From: Diacronema lutheri
Lineage: Eukaryota; Haptophyta; Pavlovophyceae; Pavlovales; Pavlovaceae
Assembly: GCA_019448385.1 (NCBI GenBank)
Contig: JAGTXO010000009.1
Location: forward strand, 1-64,000
DNA length: 64,000 nt
Reading direction: 5' to 3'
Made by a program: the position numbers and the translations under genes. Shown piece after piece: positions 47,536 through 58,000 of the stretch. The stretch's first letter is position 1. Every line of letters starts with the position of its first letter. The notes under the pieces are model-generated. The model did no database searches, was not told the DNA's origin, and worked only from the letters and a program-made list of their open reading frames with translations.

Positions 47536-50031
47536 CTAGAGGGGGGCCGAGCACGACGCCAGGCAGCGGTACCAGTGCCTGCCATCGCCATTCCACTCAG
47601 CCAAGCACGGCTCGAGCCCGGCGCAGCACTCGACGAGCGACCCGCTCGCCCACGGGTCGGCAGCCGCGCCGGTGCATGCGGGCGCGGGCTTGGGCACGGG
47701 CGACGGCACGCTCGGCCCGCACTGCGTGAGCGAGACCTCGCACACGCTCAGCTCGCCCAACGACCAGCCCAGGTCAAGCACCGCACGGCCCGAGTACGAC
47801 GCGCCGCCCGCTGGCAGCGCGAACGAGAAGCACGCGACGCCCGTGACACCCGCGCTGGGCAGCGAGAGCCACGCGCGCGGCGCGCCGCCCGCCGACGCGT
47901 ACGTGGGCTCGCCCGCGTCGACGCTCAGCTGCATGGTTCCGCCCGGCAGCGTCGAGCTCGCGCGCACGCACAGCTCGTATGACTCGCCCGCGGCGAGCGA
48001 CACGTCCTGGATCAGCTGTGCGTGCCACACCTCTTGCAGCGGCGCGCCGTCGACGCGAAAGGCGACGCCGCCGGTGGTCTCGACCGCCGTGATGCGGTCG
48101 CGCGCGAGCTCCCACACTCTCCACGGTGAGCTGTCTGTCGTGAAGCGCCTCTGCGTCTGCATCCGGCTCTCGCGCAGCAGCTCGGCGCCGGCCGTCCCGC
48201 ACGCTCTTGGCATTGCCACCGCATTGCAGCGCCCAACGTCGACGAGCCTTGGGCTTGGTGGCAGGCTCGGTGGCGCGTTAGGCGGCGGGAGCTCTGTTGA
48301 GCCCGGCGGCGGCGAGCTCGGCGGCGGCGCGCTCGGCGGCGGCGCGCTCGGCGGCGGCGCGCTCGGCGGCGGCGCGCTCGGCGGCGGCGCGCTCGGCGGC
48401 GGCGCGCTCGGCGGCGGCGCGCTCGGCGGCGGCGCGCTCGGCGGGTTGTGCGGCGGCATGCTTGGAGGTGGCGTTGGTGATGCGTCGCTGCCGGCTTCCA
48501 CCTTTGAGACGCGCACGTAGTCGACGACGAGCTGCTGCGGCGTGCCGAACTGCGCGCTGTCCGTGCACGACGGCGCCACGCCACCGAGGCAGTAGCCGCC
48601 CCACGAGCCGCCCACCGCCACGTTGAGGAGCAGATGGAACCGCTGGTCGAACGGCCACTCGCGCCAACCGCCGGGCTTGGGCCGGACAAACGTGTAGAAC
48701 ACGAGCCCGTCGATGTACCAGGTCACGTCGTCATCCGTCCACACCATCGAGAAGACGTGCCAGCCGTCGGCCGACGCGGCGACCGAGCCCGTCTTCTGCG
48801 TGTTCGCCATCCAATTGAACGCAGACGTGTGCGCCGAGCCGTGGAAGACGCCACGATCGCATCCGACTGCCTCCATCACGTCGAGCTCGCCCGAGTTGGG
48901 CCAGCGGCCGTAGGCCCAATCGGTGGGCAGCATCCAGATAGCCGGCCAGCTGCCAACGCCGACCGGTACCTTTGCGCGCACGTCGACGCGGTGGCCCGCA
49001 CGCCAATCGCCCTTGGCACGCGTGACGAGACGCGCAGACGTGTACTTGCTGCCGTCGTACTGCTCGCACCGCGCGGTGATCGTGAGCGCGCCCGCCGCGA
49101 CGGCCGCGTTGGCGACGCGGTCCGTATAGTGCTGCAGCTCCTGGTTGCCCCAGCCGCCGCCGCCGAGGTCGTACCCCCACTTCGCCGCCAACGGACGCCC
49201 GTCCGCCTCGGCCGCGTCGAACTCGTCCGACCAGACGAGCTCGCCTGGCGCACCGAGCGTGCCCACCGAGCACGACGCCAGGCAGCGGTACCAGTGCCTG
49301 CCATCGCCGTTCCACTCGGCCAAGCACGGCTCGAGCCCGGCGCAGCACTCGACGAGCGACCCGCTCGCCCACGGGTCGGCAGCCGCGCCGGTGCATGCGG
49401 GCGCGGGCGTGGGCGCGGGCGACGGCACGCTCGGCCCGCACTGCGTGAGCGAGACCTCGCACACGCTCAGCTCGCCCAACGACCAGCCCAGGTCAAGCAC
49501 CGCACGGCCCGAGTACGACGCGCCGCCCGCCGGCAGTGCGAACGGGAAGCACGCGACGCCCGTGACACCCGCGCTGGGCAGCGAGAGCCACGCGCGCGGC
49601 GCGCCGCCCGCCGACGCGTACGTGGGCTCGCCCGCGTCGACGCTCAGCTGCATGGTTCCGCCCGGCAGTGTCGAGCTCGCGCGCACGCACAGCTCGTATG
49701 ACTCGCCCGAGGCGAGCGACACGTCCTGGATCAGCTGTGCGTGCCACACCTCTTGCAGCGGCGAGGCTGGTATTGTGAGCGTCGCGCTTCCGCTGATGCC
49801 GTCCGCGCTGAAGCCCATGCTTCCGGCCGTCGCCTCCCACCGACGCCACGGAGTCGATGTCGTCGCGAGGACCGCTTGCGTCTTGAACGCCGGCGCGGCG
49901 AGTATCTCGGCGCCCGACCACGCGCAAGTCTTGGGGAACGGTTGTGCATCGATCTCGAAACACGCCTCCGCGGCGGCGTTGCGCACGCCGAGCAGAAAGA
50001 GCACCACCGCACCCGCGACGACGCAAGGCAT
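47536..50031 (-). CDS. Secreted GH16 endo-beta-1,3-glucanase-like enzyme with duplicated carbohydrate-binding modules
   Basis: 831 residues from ATG 50031. The signal peptide is about 1-21 (VVAGAVVLFLLGVRNAAA). Order: CBM4/CenC-like module (about 85-195, EVWHAQLIQDVSLASGESYEL to LGELSVCEVSLTQCG); a Cys module (PACTGAAADPW, VECCAGLEPCL, YRCLASC); a GH16 catalytic domain (about 255-500: GELVWSDEF, SWPAIWMLPTDWAYGRWP, active site GELDVMEAVG with ExDxxE, WYIDGLVFYTF); a linker of SAPPP x 8; a second CBM and Cys module. The two CBM+Cys copies are 496 bp each and nearly identical. It probably acts on laminarin-type storage glucan or wall beta-glucan. Translation ends just after the second Cys module (SCSAPL). 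Confidence 0.88.
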   Translation of the reverse strand: MPCVVAGAVVLFLLGVRNAAAEACFEIDAQPFPKTCAWSGAEILAAPAFKTQAVLATTSTPWRRWEATAGSMGFSADGISGSATLTIPASPLQEVWHAQLIQDVSLASGESYELCVRASSTLPGGTMQLSVDAGEPTYASAGGAPRAWLSLPSAGVTGVACFPFALPAGGASYSGRAVLDLGWSLGELSVCEVSLTQCGPSVPSPAPTPAPACTGAAADPWASGSLVECCAGLEPCLAEWNGDGRHWYRCLASCSVGTLGAPGELVWSDEFDAAEADGRPLAAKWGYDLGGGGWGNQELQHYTDRVANAAVAAGALTITARCEQYDGSKYTSARLVTRAKGDWRAGHRVDVRAKVPVGVGSWPAIWMLPTDWAYGRWPNSGELDVMEAVGCDRGVFHGSAHTSAFNWMANTQKTGSVAASADGWHVFSMVWTDDDVTWYIDGLVFYTFVRPKPGGWREWPFDQRFHLLLNVAVGGSWGGYCLGGVAPSCTDSAQFGTPQQLVVDYVRVSKVEAGSDASPTPPPSMPPHNPPSAPPPSAPPPSAPPPSAPPPSAPPPSAPPPSAPPPSAPPPSSPPPGSTELPPPNAPPSLPPSPRLVDVGRCNAVAMPRACGTAGAELLRESRMQTQRRFTTDSSPWRVWELARDRITAVETTGGVAFRVDGAPLQEVWHAQLIQDVSLAAGESYELCVRASSTLPGGTMQLSVDAGEPTYASAGGAPRAWLSLPSAGVTGVACFSFALPAGGASYSGRAVLDLGWSLGELSVCEVSLTQCGPSVPSPVPKPAPACTGAAADPWASGSLVECCAGLEPCLAEWNGDGRHWYRCLASCSAPL
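47549..48044 (-). repeat. 496-bp duplicated module of GH16 gene, C-terminal copy
   Basis: Equal in length and nearly identical to 49268-49763, with scattered single-base differences (for example ACTCAGCC versus ACTCGGCC near 47599/49318). It encodes the CBM and Cys module at the C-terminus of the GH16 protein. Confidence 0.9.
48300..48440 (-). repeat. 15-bp minisatellite encoding SAPPP x 8
   Basis: The unit GGCGGCGGCGCGCTC is repeated in the linker between the GH16 domain and the second CBM, keeping frame. It is bounded by related SSPPP and PSMPP units. The copy number probably varies between alleles. Confidence 0.88.
49268..49763 (-). repeat. 496-bp duplicated module of GH16 gene, N-terminal copy
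   Basis: Partner of 47549-48044. The near identity over the whole block, including third codon positions, points to recent duplication or ongoing gene conversion. Confidence 0.9.
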
Positions 50032-50205
50032 CGCCGTTGGGACGGAGCGCCAAGTGTGCGAAAGTGAGCGCGGGGTGGCACCTTCCTTCCCGCTTTTTTG
50101 ACCCCCACACGTCCGACAGACGACTCCGGATCTCTTGACGGGAAGTCGCCTCGGGCTCCTCCGCGCACGTGCCTGCAGTGGCCGCGCGGCCGCGCGGCGC
50201 GGGGA

Positions 50206-51051
50206 ATGGACGAGGCGCTGGAGGCTTGCGAGGGCTTGCGGCAGCTGGCGCAGCAGGAACCGATTGACAACGGTAGCATCCTCGGCAAGCGCGCGATCGC
50301 TGCCTTTCCCACCGAGCCCTTCGCGCTGCCAGTCGACGGCAAGCGCGAAGAGCATGCGCAGCGCGCCTTCGCCGCGCACCGCGGTGCCAAAGGCGGCCGA
50401 TGCGCGTGCACGCACCCGGGGTGCTCAAAGGCGTACACAAACATCTCGCACCTCGCACGCCACGAGCAGGCTGCGCATCGAGGTCTGCGCAGCGCGTGCC
50501 CGCACGCGGGATGTGACAAGGCGTACACCAACCGCTCGCACCTCGTGCAGCACATTCGCTCGGCGCACTGTGGCGAGCGGTACGCGTGCCCGCATGCGGG
50601 GTGCGACAAGGCGTACACCAGCCTCTCGCACCTCACGCGCCACGAGCAGGCTGCGCATCGAGGTCTGCGCAGCGCGTGCCCGCACGCGGGATGTGACAAG
50701 GCGTACACCAACCGCTCGCACCTCGTGCAGCACATTCGCTCGGCGCACTGTGGCGAGCGGTACGCGTGCCCGCACGCGGGGTGTGACAAGGCGTACACCA
50801 ATCGCTCGCACCTCACACGCCACGAGCAGCTCACGCACGGTGCCGTGTGCGGCAGTGCGGCGCCGTCCGAAACGGAGTGCGACGAGGATTGGCGGCACGC
50901 GCACGCACCGGCGCACGCGCGCGGGGAGGCGGAGGGCGCGTCGGAGGCGACGGAGGCGGCGCGCAGCACGAGCAGCGCACGCGTCGTGTGCGCGCGGAAG
51001 CCGTCGAAGTCGAGCGCGATTGGCGTTGCGCTTGTCGCCGTGGCTGTCTGA
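50206..51051 (+). CDS. C2H2 zinc-finger protein (five TFIIIA-type fingers)
   Basis: 281 residues. After a 65-residue N-terminal region come five fingers (about 66-220) with the pattern CxHxGCxKAYTNxSHLxRHExxxH, for example CPHAGCDKAYTNRSHLVQHI. Fingers alternate between two linker types (AAHRGLRSA and SAHCGERYA). Fingers 2-3 and 4-5 derive from a 180-bp unit repeated in tandem. The AYTNxSHL helix is nearly the same in all fingers, so they would contact similar DNA triplets. It is probably a nuclear DNA- or RNA-binding protein; the target is unknown. The C-terminal about 60 residues are low complexity. It starts 174 bp from the divergent GH16 start. Confidence 0.85.
   Translation: MDEALEACEGLRQLAQQEPIDNGSILGKRAIAAFPTEPFALPVDGKREEHAQRAFAAHRGAKGGRCACTHPGCSKAYTNISHLARHEQAAHRGLRSACPHAGCDKAYTNRSHLVQHIRSAHCGERYACPHAGCDKAYTSLSHLTRHEQAAHRGLRSACPHAGCDKAYTNRSHLVQHIRSAHCGERYACPHAGCDKAYTNRSHLTRHEQLTHGAVCGSAAPSETECDEDWRHAHAPAHARGEAEGASEATEAARSTSSARVVCARKPSKSSAIGVALVAVAV
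50461..50820 (+). repeat. 180-bp tandem duplication encoding two-finger units
   Basis: 50461-50640 and 50641-50820 match with only a few base changes (for example CATGCGGGGTGC versus CACGCGGGGTGT), so finger pairs 2-3 and 4-5 are recent copies. Confidence 0.88.
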
Positions 51052-51330
51052 CTCAGACTGACGCGCGACGTACAGTGTCATGCCATTGACGGACTTCAGA
51101 GGCCATATCCGAGATTCCGACGTTCCGACGCAGGCCGTTGGACTGCGAGGTGCGGTGCGAGCACGGGCGCACGGAGGTCTCGAGCACGCGCGCGAGCACG
51201 CGCGCGAGACCACCGTGCGAGCCCTCCGCCTGAGCTGTGTGGCGCGCGCCCTGCCGTATCGCCGCGCGTTGCTCCGATCCGGCCCGTCCTTTGCGCGCGT
51301 GCGCTGCGCAGGTTGCCCCTCGCGCGAGCG

Positions 51331-54300
51331 ATGAGCGCGCCACACGCCGCGTCGGGCGGCGCGACGACGACCGCCGGGTTTGCGCGGCGCAACTCGCGAC
51401 AGGCGAGCGATTGGGCGAGCAAGCGGCGCGACCAGCTCGAACGTGCCAACCGCCTGCGCCGCGAGCGCGTGAGCGGCGGCGCGCACGACGGCGGCTCGAG
51501 CGGCGAGCCGTCGCCGCGCGCGCACGCGGCGCCGGGCTGCCGAGGGTCGGCGACGGCCGACGGCGGAGCGGACGCGCAAGAGAGCTCGCCGCGAGGCGGC
51601 TCTGGCACCACCGCCAGTGGCTGCGGCTGTCAGCCTGCGGCTGTGCCCGTGTGGGCGCAGGAATGGCGGCACGGCGCGCCGCACACGCCGCACGACGCGC
51701 CGTGCGCGGCGTGCTGCGACAGCGGCTCCGGTCCGCACGGTGGCGAGTGGTCGCATGGCGGCGCGTCCGTGGCGCCGGCGCACGCGCAGCACTGGCAGCC
51801 AACACAGCAGCCGTTGCAACAGTTGTCGCAGCCTTCGCACGGGCCGCGGCCCCTCTGGCTGCGCGCGGGCGGCGAAGGCGGCGCGCCCGGTGGCGCGGCG
51901 GCGCGCGCGCACCAGGCCGTCGCGCCCGATGGCATGAGCGCGTACGAGCGCTACCTGCTAATGCATTCGCACGTGTCAAGCCAGCAGGCGGCGCAGCAGC
52001 CGCGCCGCCCTGGCGGGCACGCAGTCGGCGAGAGCTCGATGTGCTGCGCCGCCGCGTTCTCGCCCGGCCAGACGGGGCATGCCGCGGGCGCGCCGCAGTC
52101 CCTCGGCTCGCCGCGCGACGGCGCAGCTCGGCCCAACGCGTACCCGCCCTCGCCCGCTTCGCTGCGCTACGGCCGCGCGATGGGCACCGCGGCAAGCCGT
52201 GACGGCGCGCTGCCGGCCTACGCGGCGCACGGGCCCTACGGCGCGCCGCCCCTGTACGGACGGGCGGATACGCATGGTGGCGCGCGCGAGGGTATCGGCG
52301 GCGAGTTCGCGCCGGGTGCGTGTCGGCAGCCGCCCGCTGGATCGGGCTCTGCCGCCGCCGGCAGCGTGCGCTCGTCCATTGACAGCGCCGCGGCGGGCAC
52401 GAGCGCCGTCTTTGGCGGCCCGGTTGCGCCACACGCTGAGCGAAACGGTCGAAACGGTCGAAACGGTCGCGCGTCCTCAGGCAGGCGCGCGGCGCCGCCG
52501 CTCGCGCCGCAGCCCGCGCGCGCGACGAGCGCGAACCGGCCGGAGTGGAACTCGGACTTCACCGCCCTCGATCTGCTCGCCGCAACGCAGCTGCCAAACG
52601 CGATGCCACAGCACGACGCGCACGCGCACGCAGACGCGGGCGCTGACGACTACGCGCAGGCCCATGCGCGCGAGCCGCCGCACGCCGCCGCGACGCCCGC
52701 GCGCGCGAGCACGGGCGTCGCGGGCCGGCGCGCAGCCGCCCGGCAGGGCGCGCCGCGCACAACGCCAGCGCGTGCCGAGTGGGACGACAGCTTCGCCGCG
52801 CGCGCTGACGGCAGCGACGAGGACACGACGCACGGCCGGTGCAGCGCGCGCACGTCGGCGGGCGGCGCGCGCGCGTCCGACGGGTACGAGGAGGTTGCCG
52901 CGCTCGCGGCGGCAGCGGCGCGCTCGACGCGCGCGCTGCGCGAGCGGCAGCTCTCGCCGCGCTCCGCGCCGCCGCCCAACGGCAGCGGCGGCTGCAGCGG
53001 CGCGTGCGGCGGTGCGCACGCCGCCGACGCGCGCGCGCGCGCCGCCGGCTGCGCGGGCGCGGCGGGCTGCGCACACACGTATGGCGGCGACGGGTATGGC
53101 GGAGCCGCGCACGCGCTGCCGCCGGGTGGACGGCACGGCGACGCGCCCGACGGCGGCGTGCCCGGCGTCGATCCGTTCGCCGCGCCACCCTCGGGCACCG
53201 CCCAGTGCGCCGTCTGCGGCCGCTCCTTCAACGCGGATCGGCTGGGCGCGCACGAGCGCATCTGCGCAAAGCTGAGCGGCAGGCGGCGACCCGAATTCGT
53301 GCCCTCCTTCAAGCGCGCGCATTCGAGCGGCTCGTTTGGCGCGGCGGACGACGGCACGATGGCGAACGGCGGAGGCGCCGGCGGCTACGCCCTCGCTGGC
53401 GGAGGCGGCGGAGGTGGCGGCCAGCGGCGTGCCGGCAGCGCGCGCGGCGCGGACGGGGCGACCGGCGCGCGTGGCGGCGGTGGCGGCGGCGGCATCTCGA
53501 GCGACGAGGAGAATGACCGCGCGGCCGGCGGCGGCGCGCAACGGCGCGGCAGCGGCGCGTCGGGCGCACACGCGCGACCGCCCAGCCGCGGTGTACCGCC
53601 GGGCGCCTCGCCCTCGCCGCGCGGCGCGCCGTCCGCGCGCGGCTCGGCCGGCACGCGCGCGCGCGCCGAGCAGCCGAGCCGCCAGCCGCCAGCCGCACAG
53701 CAGCGAGGCGCGTCGCCACGCGCCGGCGACGACGGCGACGACGGCGGCGGTGGCGGCAGTGGCGGCGAGTTTGCGCGCGCCTCGGGTCAGCGCGCCGCTG
53801 CCGAGCGCGCCGGCGCGCGGCGCGCGCCCACCGGCGCGGCGCGCGCGCCGGCACGCGGCGCGGCCGCAGCCCCCACGCCGCTCGCGTCCGCAGTCAACCC
53901 AACGGAGGATCAACCTGTCGGCGGTGGGCGCGCGGGGCGGGGCGGCGGGTACAACCTCGACGCGTTGCCCGCCGAGGCCTTCGCGCCGGCCGCGACCGGC
54001 GCGCACGGGTACGCCGCCGCCGGCGGAGGCGCATGCGGCGGCGGTGTCGATGACGACGAGCTGGGCGGCGGCGCGGACGGCGAGCCGCGCGAGCCGTGCA
54101 CGGTCTGCGGCCGGCGATTCGCGCGCTCACGGCTCGGCCGGCATGAGGTGGCGTGCGAAAAGGCCGCGGCCAAGAAGGCTCGGCCCGCGTTTAACATGGC
54201 CAAGCAGCGGCTGCCCGCTGAGGCGCAGGCGGTGCGCGCGCGGGCCCGCGCGCGCGCGCGCCGACGCGCTGATGCGCGCACCGCGCGCGCGTCGGCCCGC

Positions 54301-54970
54301 GCGGCCGGGCGACCGACCGGCTGATGTGGCGCCCCGTGTTCGCGCGTGCTCGCAGGCGCTGCGTGAGATCGAGCGGCAGGCCAAGCGCACGGGCAGCTCC
54401 GCCTCCGCCACGCGCGGCGCGCGCGCGGGCTCGGCGGCCGCGCGCGCGGGCTCAGCGACGGCGCCGCGCGAGGGCGGCGCGGGCGACGGCGTCGCGCTTG
54501 GCAAGAAGCCAAAGTGGAAGATGGAGCACGAGGCGTTTCAGGCGGCGCTGCGCGCAGGCAGGCGGCATGCCAATGCGGAGAAGGCGGGCGTCCCGCTCTC
54601 GTCGCTGCCGCATGAGCCCAGTGCGCGCGAGCGCAGCCGCCACGCAGCCGCACGGACGCACCGGGAGGGGCCTGCGTGGGTTGAGCAGCGCGCGCGCAGC
54701 GGTCGGGGTGCGCGCTGGCCACCCGCTCGCCTCCACCGCGCGGCTCACACGCGCCTGACGCTGCGCGCGCTGTCTCGTCGCCGCGCAGCGCCCGCGGAGA
54801 ACGACACGCGCGTCGAGTGCCCGACGTGCGGCCGCAAGTTTTCAGATGTTGCGGCCGAGCGGCACATCCCAAAGTGCGCAGACATCCGCGCGAAGCCAAA
54901 GATGCTCAGGGCTGGCGCGGGCGGCATGTCGAGCTCCATGCGCAAGGGGCCGGGCACCGGTCGTTGGTGA
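51331..54970 (+). CDS. ZC2HC1: ZC2HC1-type C2HC zinc-finger protein with a long disordered N-terminus
   Basis: Exons 51331-54231, 54356-54620 and 54789-54970 (1115 aa); introns start GTGCGC and end GCAG. Three C2HC_2 fingers: CAVCGRSFNADRLGAHERIC (about 630-650), CTVCGRRFARSRLGRHEVAC (about 923-943) and CPTCGRKFSDVAAERHIPKC (in exon 3). Between fingers 2 and 3 is the basic KKPKWKMEHEAFQAALRAGR segment typical of the ZC2HC1 (FAM164) group. Finger 3 with AERHIPKC closely fits the family consensus. The first 600 residues are Gly/Ala/Pro-rich and probably disordered, far longer than in animal relatives (about 320 aa in total). Members are often ciliary or centrosomal; that link is inferred. Confidence 0.82.
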
Positions 54971-55038
54971 CATGGCCAGCAGCCAGCTGTCCATTTTTAT
55001 TCCAGTAGCACAGATGACTGACCACACAACAGAGCGCT

Positions 55039-58000
55039 CTATTCGACGACGTCCATCACGAGCGCCAGGCCGGCGAGGACCCACTTAGCCGGCGGCGCCT
55101 TTGTGCGCAGTCCGGCGGTGAACACGTACGTCGGCCCGCGCTGCTGCGTCTTGTACACGGGGCACTTGTAAATGTCCTTGGTCTCCTTGCCAGCCTGCGC
55201 GTTGCGCGTTGCGCGGCGCGGCGCGCACGGCGCGCGTCAGCGCCGCGCTCGCGCCCGCGCTCGCGGCGGCGCGGCGGCACGCGCGTGCGGCGCGCGCACC
55301 GACTGCATCGCGCTCTTGACGAGCACGACGGGCAGCGGCGGGTAGAGCTGCTTGACGAGCGCGTCCTCGAGCGTGTTCGTGTTCGTGTCCCAGCGCGCGC
55401 CCTCGGCGAAGAGGCCGTGAATGTAGGCGCCGTCTCTCGTCGGCGCGTCGATTTCGTCGGGCGCAAGCTTCTTGGTCACCTCGACGATCACCTCGAGGTT
55501 GTCGAGCGGCCACTCGTTCTTGCGCGCGGTCACCTGCATCACCGCCGTGAGGAAGGCCTGCGGGTTGAAGAGGCCCGAGACCCACGTTGACTTTGGTGTC
55601 GCCAGGTCGGCCGTCCAGTCGGCGATTTGGCGGTAGCTGCACGATAAGGCGCGCGACGAGGGCGGGGCGGGCGCGGGTCACGCGGGCGCGCCGCCGTACG
55701 CGGCGGGCAGCGTCCGCGTGGCGCGTGGCGCGCGGCACGCGTCACGCGGCACGCGTCGCGCGCACCGCGCGAGCATGTCGAGCAGCCACGAGGCGAGCGG
55801 GCGGAGCGAGGGCCAGCCGAGGCGGTTCCAGCCGTCGGGCACCTTGTCGTCGTAGATGGCGTCCATCAGGCCCTCCATCGCCTCGGTCATCGACAGGTCG
55901 CCCTTGAGGCCCTTGTCCAACTCGACGAGGGAGCGCCGCATCTCGTAGATGAGCTGACTCATCCTGTCGACCTCCTGCAGGAAGACGGAGGTGTAGGGCG
56001 TGCGCTCGTCGATGCGCTCCTCGATCTCGAAGAGGGAGAACTGCTCGGGCAGCTTGTCGAGGATGTCGTCGAGCAGCCGCTTCACCTTGTCCTGCATCGT
56101 CATGCCGCCCGCGCCGCCGCCGCCGCGCGGCTGCAGCTCGGCCACGTTGCGGAAGAGCTCGTCCGCTTGCTTGGTCATAAAGTTGATCTCCGAGTTTGGG
56201 TGCAGCCCGTACGCGGCGGGCGTCTCCTGCTCGAGCGCCTCGGCCACGTACTCCATGTACTCCTTGTGCGCCATCGGCGGCGGCGTGGCGAAGCCGGGGA
56301 AGAGCTCGAGCCCCTCATTGAGCTCGTTCTTGATGTAGGTGCTCAGGTAAGCCATGCACAGCCTGCGGTCCCAGTTGTCGGTGATGTGCCCTCCGTACAT
56401 GATCTCGCCAAAGATGTACTGCAGGTCGTCCCACGGGATCTTGGCGTTTGCCTCGAGGTAGTTGTACGCCACCTTGATGCACACGGTCAGGTCGCCCTCG
56501 TTGAACGGGTAGCCGCGGTTCCAGCCGATCGGCCCAAACTTGCGCCGCTCGCACACGACGGAGTGGAAGAAGCACAGCGCGAAGACGACGGACTTGAGCT
56601 CCGACTGCTTGGACGACGAGTCCCACACGTCGTTGTTGAAGAGGAGATATGAGCGCAGCATGTTGGCCTTGAGGCCCGACGGTGGCTCGTTGGTCAGCTT
56701 GATCGAGTTCTGCAGGATGGGCACGGGCACCACCTTTTGCGGCAGCGCGGAGAGGAAGACGCGGAAGTCAGCGTGCGCGCCGTCGATGAGGCCCTCGAGC
56801 TTCTTCTCGAGCTTTGGCAGCCAGCGCGCGACGAGCTCGATGTTCTGCAGCATCGCCCAGCCGCCCTCGACGTACATCCGGTCGAGCGCCTTCTCCGCCA
56901 CGGGCTCCTGCCCCTGCCCGAGCGAGACGGTCACAAACTTGCCTGCCGCCTCCGTCTTGCCCAGCTGCGCGCCAAGCGCGCGCACGGGCACGACCGGGTC
57001 GACGCCGGGCGAGAGGAGGAAGAAGATGGGCACGGCGGGCGCCGAGTCCTCGAACGAGACGCGCAGGTCGAAGGGGATCGCGTCCACGTACTTGGAGCCG
57101 ATCGACTCGCGCACCCAGAGCGCGATCGCGAGCATCATCCGGTCGGGCCGGACGGCGCGCACGACCTGCAGCCGCTGGAAGCCGCCCAGCCGCTTCCACT
57201 CCTGCGGCAAGGGCATCTTCTCGGGCTGCTCCGACTCGATCCACTCCTTCCACCGCTTCCACGACCCCTCCACGTCCTGCGGCAGGTTGGCGAAGGCCTC
57301 GGCCGACGTCGAGAGGGCGACGACCGAGAACCACGCCGCATCCATCAGCCACGACGAGCAGGGGTTCTCGCGCTCGACGCTCTTCGGCGCCTTGATGAGC
57401 ATGTCGACCTCCTCCTGCAGCAGCTCGCCCTGCTGCTGCAGCACCTTGATCGTGAGCAGGCTCGAGAAGATGAGCCGGTGCCGCTCGAAGAGGCCGCGCG
57501 TCACGTACGAGAAGGTCGTGTACTGCACGCAGTCGAGCAGGTTGGTGCAGCGCGCCTTGAGGCCGTCCTCGGTCGCCTCCGCCTTGTCGAGCGCCTTGGA
57601 GAAGATGAAGTTGAACGCGCCGAGCGAGAACTGGTACATGTGGTCGATCACGTTGAGCTGGTTGATCAAAAAGTAGATCGTCGAGCCGCGCGACGCGGTC
57701 GAGCGGTAGGCCTCGCGCGCCTCGTTGATCTTGAGCTCCGTCTCCTTGCCCTCCTTCACCTTGGCGTTGATCTCTGTGACGGTCACCTTGGTGACCTCGA
57801 GCGAGACGATCAGCTCCTCGTCGGCGAGGATGTCGCCCTCCGCCGTCGCGAGCCGGTAGAGCAGGTCGTCCTCGAGCTCCTTGAGCTTGATTGTGAAGGC
57901 GTTCTGCTGCTCGACGAGCGCCATCCTCGCCTCCTCGAGGTCGGGCCGCTCCTTCTTCACAACGACGTTGAGCAGCTGGTCCTCGAGGCCGCGCTCGGTG

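Noticed and set aside
50425-51912. 495-residue minus-strand ORF across the zinc-finger gene
   Set aside because: It is the antisense of the repeated finger units and of the ZC2HC1 N-terminus, with no motif of its own.
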